Below, in pieces: positions 14,210 through 23,091 of a stretch of 24,536 nt of DNA. The first letter of the stretch is position 1, and every line of letters starts with the position of its first letter. The DNA is taken from positions 1 through 24,536 of the forward strand of contig CAZYIE010000047.1 in assembly GCA_964646755.1 (NCBI GenBank), read 5' to 3'. Under the pieces are notes generated by a model. The model was not told where the DNA came from. It saw only the letters and a program-made list of their open reading frames with translations, and made no database searches. This DNA comes from MVRV01 sp964646755 (lineage in GTDB: Bacteria > Desulfobacterota > Syntrophia > Syntrophales > Smithellaceae). The position numbers were made by a program, and so were the translations under genes.

Positions 14210-15732
14210 AAGGGAAAGGCTTTATCAGCAGGGGATATTTTCTGAAACTCCTGTTTTTGTGCCGTATATTTTGCGGCCCTCTGATGCAGCTGCCTGGAAT
14301 TAACAATGATGGATTTAGGAGCGGTGGGGCAGGCTTTTTCGCAAGCGCCGCAGCCGATGCAGTATTGAACATCCGTTTCGGGATAGAGGATATTATTTTT
14401 ATTAACAAAAGAAATGGTATGGGTCGGACAAACCTCACCGCAGGCGCCACAGTTTTCGTTATTGATATAGACGATGCATCTTTCCTTGATTAATTTGGCC
14501 TCGCCAATCTGTGTGAACTTTTTTTCTTCCAGTGCCAGAGGCTTAATTGCGCCGGTCGGACAGATCTTGCCGCAGAGATTGCATTCATAATCGCAATAAC
14601 TTTCCCGATAATTCAGCAGTGGCTGCATCAATCCCGCAACCCCGTATTCCAGAAATGCGGGAGTAATAACTTTTGTCGGGCAGACGCTGACGCATAAGTG
14701 GCAAGCCGTGCAGGTATTGGTAAAATGTTGCAGACCGATTGATCCGGGAGGCGTAATCGGAGTGTTTGTTTTACCGCCAAATGCCAAACGGATATGCGAG
14801 TTCAGCAGCAATAATATTGAGCCTACCGCTGCGACAGAACCGGTAAGAAATCCCCGGCGCGCCGGGGACCAATTGTTTTGTCCATGCATTCTCCGGGAGA
14901 AGGTATAGCGGATGGAGGATTGGGGACACGCATCCAGACAGTTAAAACAATTAACACACCTGCTCCAGTCAATGGTCATTTCCTGCATGTTGATGCACCC
15001 GGCTTTGCAGACGCTCGCGCAGCGTCCACAGGCATTGCAAGAAGTCTCGTTTAGCGTCAGTTTAAAAAAGGATATGCGCGCAATCAGTCCCAGCAGCGTT
15101 CCTACCGGGCAAAAAGTATTGCAGTATAAACGGCCGGACGCAAATGACATGCCTGCAATAAGTAAGAAAAATCCTGCCGTAACGCTCAAAATTACCGGGG
15201 GAACAGAGTGCAGTTTTTTATCAAAGACATAAATATCAAAAATATGTAAAAATCCGATAACAGCATTGTAAGTCCAGACAGTTAATGGTTCAACAAGATG
15301 AGTCATTGTCCGGGAAAAAATACTATAAGGATCAAGAAAATTGAGCAGAGCCATTGCTCCCCAGGCGACAGTCAAACTAGTTAAGACAAGTATAGGGTAG
15401 CGTAACCAATTTTGCGGCTTTTGAAAGGAATGGTTGCGGCGAGGGCCAACTTTGCGGAACAAGGCGATGAAAATATCTTGGAGCGTCCCCAGTGGGCAAA
15501 GAAACGAACAGTATAGTCGGCCAAAGATCAGGCTAAGTCCCAGAAGAACAATAAATCCAAAGATAAATAATGTTTCCGGTTTTGTGAAGATGTTAATTAA
15601 GGCTGGTACAAATTGCCAGGGAAATAAAAGGGGAGATAAAAATGCCGCCTGTTTTTCTCCTCCGAAAAACAACAGTAAAAACAAAATGAAAAGAAGAGCG
15701 GAAAAAGCTATGCGGATTTTAGCCAGTTTCAA
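14206..15732 (-). CDS. membrane polyferredoxin, NapH-like with a fused C-terminal ferredoxin domain
   Basis: A 508-aa protein for electron transfer at the membrane. The N-terminal half (about 1-225) has several TM helices and two C-x-x-x-C-P motifs, Y-C-S-F-L-C-P (74-80) and Y-C-N-T-F-C-P (203-209), as in NapH/CcoG-type proteins. Two 4Fe-4S clusters follow at 232-246 and 259-269. A hydrophobic segment preceded by A-R-R-G-F-L-T-G (291-298) resembles a Tat signal placed mid-chain. Four more cysteine clusters follow: C-T-A-C-H-L-C (341-347), C-D-Y-E-C-N-L-C (380-387), C-G-A-C-G-E-V-C (428-435) and C-I-G-C-G-A-C (459-465). The start is TTG at 15732, supported by AAAGGA overlapping the stop of the upstream DUF362 gene. 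It probably passes electrons between the quinone pool and periplasmic partners. Confidence 0.85.
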   Translation of the reverse strand: MKLAKIRIAFSALLFILFLLLFFGGEKQAAFLSPLLFPWQFVPALINIFTKPETLFIFGFIVLLGLSLIFGRLYCSFLCPLGTLQDIFIALFRKVGPRRNHSFQKPQNWLRYPILVLTSLTVAWGAMALLNFLDPYSIFSRTMTHLVEPLTVWTYNAVIGFLHIFDIYVFDKKLHSVPPVILSVTAGFFLLIAGMSFASGRLYCNTFCPVGTLLGLIARISFFKLTLNETSCNACGRCASVCKAGCINMQEMTIDWSRCVNCFNCLDACPQSSIRYTFSRRMHGQNNWSPARRGFLTGSVAAVGSILLLLNSHIRLAFGGKTNTPITPPGSIGLQHFTNTCTACHLCVSVCPTKVITPAFLEYGVAGLMQPLLNYRESYCDYECNLCGKICPTGAIKPLALEEKKFTQIGEAKLIKERCIVYINNENCGACGEVCPTHTISFVNKNNILYPETDVQYCIGCGACEKACPTAPKSIIVNSRQLHQRAAKYTAQKQEFQKISPADKAFPF

Positions 15733-15745
15733 TGCTTAAGTTCCT

Positions 15746-16699
15746 TTACATTGCATAAGTGACAATTTTCAACTCCGACAGATTCATGTTTCCGATTTTT
15801 TTGTCATGTGCCAGTTTGATGTATTTTATGTCTTCGGGGTTTTTACCGAATATTTTTGTTGCTGCGGCATCCACGGCAACGATATCACGGGAAATTAATA
15901 ATGTTTTCTTCAATGCAATGTCGGGAGGACTGCCGTCGCGCGGCCCGGAAGGACCATGACTCAGAAGAACCCGATAAGCGTCAACAATATTGAGATCGGG
16001 CTTACAAAACAAGCAAAAGTCGGCAATACATTGATCCAGACCGGTCAGATGATATTCCATCCGATTGCTGACGACTCCCATTAAGTTTTTCATGGCGATT
16101 GAAAGCTGGGTGGAGCCATGATGTTTCAAAACCGGCACATTGATAAATACATCGGAATTCAGAATCAGTTCATGGACATTGGTTGTCTTTAATGTTTTTG
16201 CACCCGGTATTTTTACTTCCCGGTAATGGAAATTATCGGCAGGGACAACCAGCGCACCGGCAGACTTGGCGGCATCTTCAATGCCGCTGAGCTTATAACA
16301 ATTCCGGGCATTGCTGGAGGTAGGCATGACGACGTTGTCGAACACATAAACCTTTTTAGCTCCGGCCTGATAGCACTGTTCGATAATGGCCTTGACCAAT
16401 AGCGGGTTGGTAGTAGCACCGGCCTGGGGTGTGCGGGGAAAGCCCATGTTGGGTTTGACCACAACCGTCTGTCCTTTTTTTACAAACTTATCCATTCCCC
16501 CCATAAGCCCAATAGCTTTTTTAAACATAGCATCCGGTTCGCCGTTTTTCACCGCCACAAGATCGGGCATTCCCTGAAGCGTATCTTTGGCAAATAGTAA
16601 ATCAGCGTTACCCAGGATAAGTGAGCCACCGGCAACCAATCCCAGCGACAGCCCTTTTTTTAAAAATTCCCGCCGATCTGTTTTATTGGTGTTCGTCAT
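15746..16699 (-). CDS. Tat-exported DUF362 domain protein
   Basis: A 317-aa protein. The N-terminus has the twin-arginine pattern D-R-R-E-F-L-K-K followed by a hydrophobic stretch and L-L-F-A, which indicates folded export by Tat. The body matches DUF362: V-V-V-K-P-N-M-G near the front, N-V-P-V-L-K-H-H-G and the A-M-K-N-L-M-G-V motif in the middle, and V-D-A-A-A-T-K-I-F-G near the end. DUF362 proteins often carry or accompany iron-sulfur clusters, but their reaction is not established. The ATG at 16699 has GGGAGG close upstream. The polyferredoxin gene follows after 13 nt with its ribosome site in this stop region, so the two are translationally linked and probably partners. Confidence 0.88.
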   Translation of the reverse strand: MTNTNKTDRREFLKKGLSLGLVAGGSLILGNADLLFAKDTLQGMPDLVAVKNGEPDAMFKKAIGLMGGMDKFVKKGQTVVVKPNMGFPRTPQAGATTNPLLVKAIIEQCYQAGAKKVYVFDNVVMPTSSNARNCYKLSGIEDAAKSAGALVVPADNFHYREVKIPGAKTLKTTNVHELILNSDVFINVPVLKHHGSTQLSIAMKNLMGVVSNRMEYHLTGLDQCIADFCLFCKPDLNIVDAYRVLLSHGPSGPRDGSPPDIALKKTLLISRDIVAVDAAATKIFGKNPEDIKYIKLAHDKKIGNMNLSELKIVTYAM

Positions 16700-16783
16700 T
16701 GCTCCCTCCCTGAACATTTTTGTGGAGTTGTCAGATCACTTTCTTTTTTTACTTTGTATAACAGGCATTTATCAGATTATTAA

Positions 16784-19261
16784 TCAAATCGCAATGCACC
16801 TGAAGCCCAAAATATTGGAAGAAGTATCTTTATACACTGGTTGGCGATCAGTTAAGCAAACATCACTGCCGGATATCCAGCTTGCTCCTTTTACAACGTA
16901 AGTTTCTTCGCTTTCCTCTTCTTGCTCAAGTATTTGCCAGGGATCCAGCGTCCATTCCATAACGTTCCCCAGGATATCGGCAACTTCATATTCGTTGGCA
17001 AATTTTACATATTGATCTACCGGTGCCGTATCTCCCAATAAACTTTTTTCCAGGTTGCAGGCATCATCCTGCCAGTGATTTCCCCAGGGGTATAGATAAC
17101 TGTGGGCAGTGCGCGCTGCCGCTTCCCATTCTTTTTCTGTGGGAATTCTCTTGCCGGTCCAAGCGGCAAAGGCACAGGCATCCTCCAGACTGATCTGAAC
17201 AACCGGATGTGTTCTCTTCACGTAAAGAGTGCTGGACAGACCGTTGGGACGGTACCAGCAAGCCTCGGGCATTCTTTTATGTTGCAGTTGATTGTTCCAG
17301 ATAAAACTTTCCGTACCGGTCAGAGGGTTTTTCACTTTTTGCATGCGGGGAATATACACCAGGCCGAACCCATTCTTTTCTGCAGTGGTAATATAGCCCG
17401 TCTTTTCTACAAAAATTTCAAAAAGAGCATTGGTGACGGGAAATTTTCCGATATAAAATTCACGCAAATTAACTATCTGTTCCGGCAATTCGTTTTTATC
17501 TCGCCCCGCTCCGCCCACCCGGAAATTTCCGCTTTTGATCAGTATATGCTGGTTGTAAAATTTTTCCCGGACACTGAGATAACGATCAAATTCTTCGGTA
17601 AGAAATTTTGCTTTTTCCTTAATTTCTTCTTCCGAATAGATGCTGTTGCTTAAATCCGGACCGATTTTTTCCAGCGCTTTGGCTGCTGCAGCCAGTTGAT
17701 CTAAAATCTCGGCTTTGTTGAGCAGCTCTCCTTCAACAGCTTCACCTGTTGTTTGGTCTTGCCCCGGAAGGGCATCCTCTTCGCCGGCTGAAGGCTCTTC
17801 AAGAATTTCAACAACTTCTTCCCCGGGAACCTCTTCGACAACCTCTATCGCTTCCATTTCTGCCACATTATCCGCAACGGCTGTTTCCTCCGTTGTATAA
17901 TCTGATAATATTTCTGCGGCCTCGACGATGGTGTCTTCGGCGACGATTTCTTCCGGTACAGATTCCACAACGGTATCTTCCGGCAGGGACTCCTGCGGTG
18001 GGGCAATTGAATCATCAATTTCGATTATTTCTTCATAATCCAATTTATCCGGCGCCGGACCCTCCGGGGGAGCGGCCAGCTCTTCCTGGGCCAAGCCGGT
18101 TTCCGGCAATCCATCATCTTTCAGAGTGGCATCCGCAGCGGCGATTTCTTCGGGGGTGGCCTCGGCGGTAATTTCCCCGTCTGCTGCCGGTTCGACAAGC
18201 TCATCGCCGGTAACTTCTTCGATGACTTCAACCACTTCAGTTGACGCCAAATCTCCTTCAACTATTTCAGTCTCTGCGCCCTGCTCGACAGTAATTTCGT
18301 CCGTTCCGGCGTCGGGTAAGTATTCTTCCGTAGCTGCTTCCAAAGCCGGTTCATCGGCAACGACTTCTTCTACAACCTCGACTATCTCTTCGGCAACAGC
18401 TCCCTCAACCTCTTCAAGAATTTCCCCTTCCGGGGCTTCATCCGACAGTGCTGGTCCTAGGGTCTCAGATAAGTTGCCAAAGATATTTTTTATTTGCTCA
18501 GCTTCCCCGGCGTCTAATTCCGGGCCGGCAGCAGAAATTGCTTCGGACAATACTTCCTGTACCGCCTCCATTATTTTGCTCATCTTGGTCTGAGCATCAA
18601 TTTCCTTATTTTTCAAAATATCGTCAATGCCGGCTAGCGCGTTGCCCTTACCCTCTTCAGGAATACTTTCTTCAATAACCTCTTGGGCAATGGTTTTATC
18701 CGGATCGCTATCTTCCGCCGCCGGCAGGCCTGGTTCCCCCGCTAAGCTCCCGATCAGATTTTTCAAACGGTTGATTTCTTCCCGGGCGTTTTCTGCCGTT
18801 GTGGAAGACATGGCGCCGGCCAACATATCGGTAAGAGCAGCCAGAATTTCGGTAATATTGCTTTGAGTGTCTATGCCCTTTTCCCGAAAAATATCGGCGA
18901 TACTGGACAACGCTTTATTTTTGGCCTCATCGGAAATATCAAAGACATTATTATGTCCGATGATAATCCCCTGAGGATTTTTCCCTTCTTGATAGAGCTT
19001 TTTTAGATCGCTGTTGACGCTGGATTTAACGGAGCTGAAATTTTTTCTTTTGTTTTTGATTAACTCGACATCATCACCGGTATCCCAGACGTATTTAACC
19101 AGTTCTTCGGTGTCGACAGACGTCAGGGATTCAATGGAGCTGTCATCCGAGTAAAAGTTCCTGATGGCACGGATAAGCTTGCTTTTGAGAGTTGTTTCGC
19201 TTTTATAATTAAGGCCATCGATAGCTTCCTCAATATTTTTCAGCGAGATAATTACCGGCAC
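16784..19261 (-). CDS. large acidic protein with C-terminal FGE-sulfatase (SUMF1-like) domain
   Basis: An 825-aa protein starting at GTG 19261, with AGGAG 6 nt upstream. Residues 1-110 form a mixed, Lys-rich domain of unknown type. Two related helical modules of about 60 residues lie at 117-176 and 208-268. Residues about 273-510 are a low-complexity Glu/Val/Ala linker, probably disordered, followed by a helical stretch (515-570). The C-terminal domain (573-825) has FGE-family features: I-K-S-G-N-F-R-V-G-G, Y-I-G-K-F-P-V-T-N, R-I-P-T-E-K-E-W-E-A-A-A-R, L-G-N-V-M-E-W and K-G-A-S-W ... G-F-R. One of the two cysteines of true formylglycine enzymes appears replaced by Ser (S797; C802 remains), so a binding role is more likely than oxidation. 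No signal peptide. Divergent from 19382. Confidence 0.85.
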   Translation of the reverse strand: MPVIISLKNIEEAIDGLNYKSETTLKSKLIRAIRNFYSDDSSIESLTSVDTEELVKYVWDTGDDVELIKNKRKNFSSVKSSVNSDLKKLYQEGKNPQGIIIGHNNVFDISDEAKNKALSSIADIFREKGIDTQSNITEILAALTDMLAGAMSSTTAENAREEINRLKNLIGSLAGEPGLPAAEDSDPDKTIAQEVIEESIPEEGKGNALAGIDDILKNKEIDAQTKMSKIMEAVQEVLSEAISAAGPELDAGEAEQIKNIFGNLSETLGPALSDEAPEGEILEEVEGAVAEEIVEVVEEVVADEPALEAATEEYLPDAGTDEITVEQGAETEIVEGDLASTEVVEVIEEVTGDELVEPAADGEITAEATPEEIAAADATLKDDGLPETGLAQEELAAPPEGPAPDKLDYEEIIEIDDSIAPPQESLPEDTVVESVPEEIVAEDTIVEAAEILSDYTTEETAVADNVAEMEAIEVVEEVPGEEVVEILEEPSAGEEDALPGQDQTTGEAVEGELLNKAEILDQLAAAAKALEKIGPDLSNSIYSEEEIKEKAKFLTEEFDRYLSVREKFYNQHILIKSGNFRVGGAGRDKNELPEQIVNLREFYIGKFPVTNALFEIFVEKTGYITTAEKNGFGLVYIPRMQKVKNPLTGTESFIWNNQLQHKRMPEACWYRPNGLSSTLYVKRTHPVVQISLEDACAFAAWTGKRIPTEKEWEAAARTAHSYLYPWGNHWQDDACNLEKSLLGDTAPVDQYVKFANEYEVADILGNVMEWTLDPWQILEQEEESEETYVVKGASWISGSDVCLTDRQPVYKDTSSNILGFRCIAI

Positions 19262-19381
19262 GGAGTTCTCCTGTGATCATTAAAGAAAAATTACTGTATT
19301 TATTATAACATTATTTACTTTAATCGAGAACAGTATTATAAGAATAGCATAATGATGAGAAAATAATTAAGGGGACGATGT

Positions 19382-20638
19382 ATGGAAGAAATCGTAAGAA
19401 ATCAATTTAATCAGATTCTAGCCAGGCATTATGAACGATTGACCGGATCGAAAAATGCAGTCGGGGGATTGCCTCTGACTATGGATAATATCGCATTTTT
19501 TATCCTTCTCGGAGGACGGGAACTGGAAATGTCCGATTATACTTCAGAAGTGTCGGACAGATATACGATGGACGAGTTTCTGGCTGAAGTTAAAGAGGCG
19601 GGAATTGAAGAGGATGAGCATTTTGAGGCGGCAAAGCGGGAAATGGTGCAAAAAAAATACATTGATCCCAGACCCGATGGTCATGTCCATGGTTATCAGG
19701 ACTGCAAGGAAACTGCCCGGATGTTAAACCGTGTGTTTCCCAAAATGCAGGGGATCAATTTGCTGGCTTATATCTGGCAGACAATAGCTGAAGTTGCGAG
19801 CGGACGTACTGATCGGGATGCGGCATTTTCTCGTTTTGATCAAACCCTGAATAATCAGGGGGTAGTGCCGCCCAAACCGAAAATACCGGTAATTACGCCG
19901 CCGCCCCAACCCCGGGCTGAAGCCCCTGTCGCAGAAAAAAAAGATCCGGGAATAAACCGCAGTGGCAGCCGCATTATCCGCGATTATGTTATCTCTGAAG
20001 CTCCGGCCAAGACAGCGCCCGCCGCCAAAAAACCTGTTGCTCCCGTTTTGTCGAGTAGCCGCGAGGAAATAGGTCGCGAAAGTGAGCCGGCAAAAACGGA
20101 AGCTCCGGCCGAGGTTTATAACGAAGCGGAGAGTGATCGAAAAATTCGGGAAGAAGCAGCTGCGATGAAACAAAAAATTGCTGAACTGGAAAAAGCGATT
20201 GCCGCAGCAGAAGAGGAAAAACAAGCAACTCCTCCTGAATCGGCAGCCCCTGAAGCGCCGGAAGAACCACTGGCAGCTGAAAGTAATATGGAGGCCGTCG
20301 ATCAGGGAGATGATGAAATTGCCCGGAAAATAGCCGCTTTTGAAAAGGAACTGGCTCTGGTTTGTCCTATCTGCAAAACAGGAATACTGCAGGAAAAATC
20401 AACGGGAGCCGGTAAAGTGTTTTATGCCTGTGAGTCAAAAAACTGCAATTTCATCAGTTGGGGAAAACCGCATAACATTCCGTGCGTCCGCTGCAAAAAT
20501 CCTTTTCTGGTGGAAGTAACAGATGCGACCGGGCAGACTATTTTGCGCTGCCCCCGGGCAACATGCCAGCACCGTCAAGCGCTAAATCCTCAAGGTGTAA
20601 AAGTAGTTCGTAAAAGACTCGTTCGACGAAAAGTGTAG
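19382..20638 (+). CDS. protein with two topoisomerase I-type zinc ribbons, unknown function
   Basis: A 418-aa soluble protein. Residues 1-160 form a conserved-looking alpha-helical domain I do not recognise. Residues 161-245 are Pro/Ala-rich and probably disordered. Coiled-coil-like stretches lie at about 248-280 and 310-326. At the C-terminus are two zinc ribbons: C-P-I-C ... C-x4-C (Cys328, 331, 350, 355, followed by F-I-S-W-G-K-P) and C-V-R-C ... C-x4-C (Cys368, 371, 390, 395). These match the C4 zinc ribbons at the end of bacterial DNA topoisomerase I, but no topoisomerase catalytic domain is present, so nucleic-acid binding is likely. AAGGGG lies 7 nt before the ATG. It is divergent from the FGE-domain gene across 120 AT-rich bases and convergent with the aldolase gene. 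Confidence 0.82.
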   Translation: MEEIVRNQFNQILARHYERLTGSKNAVGGLPLTMDNIAFFILLGGRELEMSDYTSEVSDRYTMDEFLAEVKEAGIEEDEHFEAAKREMVQKKYIDPRPDGHVHGYQDCKETARMLNRVFPKMQGINLLAYIWQTIAEVASGRTDRDAAFSRFDQTLNNQGVVPPKPKIPVITPPPQPRAEAPVAEKKDPGINRSGSRIIRDYVISEAPAKTAPAAKKPVAPVLSSSREEIGRESEPAKTEAPAEVYNEAESDRKIREEAAAMKQKIAELEKAIAAAEEEKQATPPESAAPEAPEEPLAAESNMEAVDQGDDEIARKIAAFEKELALVCPICKTGILQEKSTGAGKVFYACESKNCNFISWGKPHNIPCVRCKNPFLVEVTDATGQTILRCPRATCQHRQALNPQGVKVVRKRLVRRKV

Positions 20639-20651
20639 GTCGCCTTCATTA

Positions 20652-22046
20652 TTATCCTTTTAAAGCTGCGGGCAATTCCAGATTTACATCTACTGGCTGA
20701 ACATGTTTCCGGGTAATTTCAGCAGTGGAATTTACCTTCAGCTTTCCAAATAGAAACGAAAGTTGTTTTTCCAGCTCGGCGCCCAATTTCTGGATTACCG
20801 GCACCGGCAAGTTCCACATCTCCAGTTTAAAGGAACCGCAACCTTTTTTGCGTGTTTTGTAAAGAAATTGCTCTTCAGTGTCTTTTTCTTTCCATTCTCC
20901 CTTGAATTCGGTTTTTAAATATTCATAAATTCTTTCCTTCAGTTCTTGCGGGAAACTGGGACTATCATAAATTATATTCTGGAAACCGGTGGCCAGATGA
21001 ATTTCGGCAGTACCCACGGCCGGAAATTTGTCAAAAGCTTCATCCGGCAGCGTGGATGCACCATGCTGCACGGCACCGGCTAATCCGTAACGGGTACGTG
21101 CCAGTTCGGATAATTTTTCCAGAACATCAAAATCAATTTTAACTTCAGCGACAGACCCGTCAGCCAGAGGAACGCCTCCATGCGTCGTTCCTGTCTGGAC
21201 GCTTATTTTGCTGATCGGGACAGGTGGTTGATCGCCGTTAGTGAGAGATTCCAGATAACCTTCCATGAAAGCTTGCAATTCTTCCACGGTGCTGTTTTTC
21301 CCGCCGACTTCGCCGATCTCGCCGCCAACAGAGATGGAAATGCCTTGCGGTTCCAAATCCCTGATCATTGTTGTCAGTTCCGCAGCCAGCAGATAATTCG
21401 TTTCCTGCTGCTCCTTAACAGTTGTTTTGGTCAAATCAACCAGAGTTGATGTGTCAATGTCAATATTATAGAAACCGGCTTCGATTGCTTCCCAGATTAA
21501 ATTTTTTACTGCCTGGATTTCTTTGGCGGGATCTTCAGCAAATTTTTTAGCATTAACTTGAAAATGATCTCCCTGGAGAAAAATTGGTCCGCGATAACCT
21601 GTTTTTATAGCGGCCGCAGTTACAGAACACGTATATTCCAGAGGCCTCTGGAGGGTATAATCTATTTCCGAACGGGCGATTTCGAAGATAACAGGACCAA
21701 CCTGTCCGCCAATGGCCGCCCGGAAAACAGCCTGGGCGGAATCGTAAGTTATCGCCCGCAAATTAATTGCTGGAACGGTAAAGCCTTTGACTTCGCCCCG
21801 TCCCATCGCCTCATAGAGCGGCTGTATGGAAGTGGACAGAATTCCCAACGCGGCGGCCGTTCGGCGGATAAGCCAGCAGGCAGCATCCTGCGTTGTTTGA
21901 TCCGGGCTGAACACCACTGTGTAAATAAGATCATCAATCAATTCATCTCTTAATTTTGCCTCATCCAGAATACGGACATCACCACCGTCGGTTTGAAGAA
22001 TCTGCGCGTATCCGCTTTTTAGTTGATCTTTGTTCTCGTAAATCAT
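20652..22046 (-). CDS. class II aldolase-like enzyme (fructose/tagatose-bisphosphate aldolase family)
   Basis: A 464-aa TIM-barrel enzyme, longer than the usual 280-360 residues because of extra N- and C-terminal parts. Residues 85-96 (V-K-G-F-T-V-P-A-I-N) start the barrel. Q-G-D-H (158-161) holds the catalytic Asp and a zinc-binding His. I-D-I-D-T-S (195-200), G-G-E-I-G (241-245) and Q-H-G-A-S-T (327-332, second zinc-site His) complete the class II pattern. It would condense triose phosphates into fructose 1,6-bisphosphate, or a related sugar. The gene starts 10 nt after the restored fbp stop, whose TAA overlaps the AAAGGAG ribosome site, so the two are tightly coupled in a gluconeogenic operon. 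Confidence 0.85.
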   Translation of the reverse strand: MIYENKDQLKSGYAQILQTDGGDVRILDEAKLRDELIDDLIYTVVFSPDQTTQDAACWLIRRTAAALGILSTSIQPLYEAMGRGEVKGFTVPAINLRAITYDSAQAVFRAAIGGQVGPVIFEIARSEIDYTLQRPLEYTCSVTAAAIKTGYRGPIFLQGDHFQVNAKKFAEDPAKEIQAVKNLIWEAIEAGFYNIDIDTSTLVDLTKTTVKEQQETNYLLAAELTTMIRDLEPQGISISVGGEIGEVGGKNSTVEELQAFMEGYLESLTNGDQPPVPISKISVQTGTTHGGVPLADGSVAEVKIDFDVLEKLSELARTRYGLAGAVQHGASTLPDEAFDKFPAVGTAEIHLATGFQNIIYDSPSFPQELKERIYEYLKTEFKGEWKEKDTEEQFLYKTRKKGCGSFKLEMWNLPVPVIQKLGAELEKQLSFLFGKLKVNSTAEITRKHVQPVDVNLELPAALKG

Positions 22047-22056
22047 TCGAGCTCCT

Positions 22057-22991
22057 TTACTTTAAAAATTGTTGAGCCATTTGAACCTCGGTTGTGCTGC
22101 CTATATAGACAGGTGAACACTGATCAAGGCTTTCTACTTTTAAAGATAGAATATCGGCCCTACCATCAGTTGCTTGTCCGCCCGCCTGCTCGATAATAAA
22201 GCCATAGGCTGTAGTTCAAACAAGAGGCGCAACTTTCCCCGGGGTGATTTCGTGAGCGCCGGATAGGTAAATATCCCGCCTTTTTTAATCAGCACCTGAT
22301 TGATATCGGGCACGAACCCGCCGCTGTAGCGCAGTTTATAGCCATTTTTCTCCAGTTCTTCGATAAATTTCCGATGTTCCGGCAGCCATTCCCGACGCAA
22401 TCCGCCTGGCGAAAAGATGGATCCCTTTGCTTGCAGTGATATGTTTTCCTGGGCAAGAACGTATTCACCCTCACGATTGAGCACAAATTCGTGAGTTCCT
22501 TTTCCTGCCGAATAAACGATGGTCATCAAGGGGCCATAAGTAATGTAAAGTGCCGCAGCCATCGTCTTTTTGCCGGTATCAAAAACCGATTCTTTGTGAA
22601 TGCCGATAATCGTGCCGATGGCCAGATTAGTTTCGACCAGCGATGAGCCATCCAACGGATCGGCAGTAACGATATATTTTTCGCGGCCTGTGCCGATTTG
22701 AATTATTGTTTCCTGCTCTTCCGATGCATATTCCCGGACAAATCCTGAGAACTGCAATTGATTTTTTAAAATTTCATCCGAACTGCGATCCAGAGAAAGC
22801 TGGTCTTCTCCGTAAATATTTTTAAATCCGGCCAGTTTGCGGTTAGCTTCGTGAATGTTTGCGGAAATATATTTACCGACTACGGCGATTTGCCAGATGA
22901 GACGGCGCAATTCCACTTCCACTCCCGCCATCCACATGTGCCGCCTTAAATCGACAATATTTTTTGTATAATCACTAATTCCTTCGCCCAT
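22057..22991 (-). CDS. fbp: fructose-1,6-bisphosphatase class I, with a one-base frameshift near the 3' end
   Basis: Hydrolyses fructose 1,6-bisphosphate to fructose 6-phosphate, the committed step of gluconeogenesis. The metal/phosphate motif D-P-L-D-G-S-S is intact, and L-R-L-L-F-E-L-Q-P-M-A is the normal approach to the C-terminus. After P-M-A the open frame runs into unrelated residues and stops at 22140. Adding one T in the TTT run at 22198-22200 restores F-I-I-E-Q-A-G-G-Q-A-T-D-G, then S-P-V-Y-I-G-S, and a stop at 22057-22059, giving about 311 aa. The start at 22991 has AGGAGG close upstream; a GTG 21 nt earlier lies before that site. The aldolase gene follows after 10 nt. Sequencing error in a short homopolymer and a true mutation both fit. 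Confidence 0.88.
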
Positions 22992-23091
22992 TTTCCCTCC
23001 TCGCAATTGCACCTGCTATTTCTGTTTATTACCGAATATTAACCTTCATTACAAGCAAATATTATTATACTCAACGATGGTCCTTGTTCCC

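Noticed and set aside
17715..18593. Long Ser/Thr/Pro-rich open frames on the plus strand opposite the FGE-domain gene
   Set aside because: They are the antisense of a Glu/Val/Ala-rich repeat region (GAA/GAG codons), which stays open by composition. They have no ribosome sites, and the minus-strand gene is well supported.
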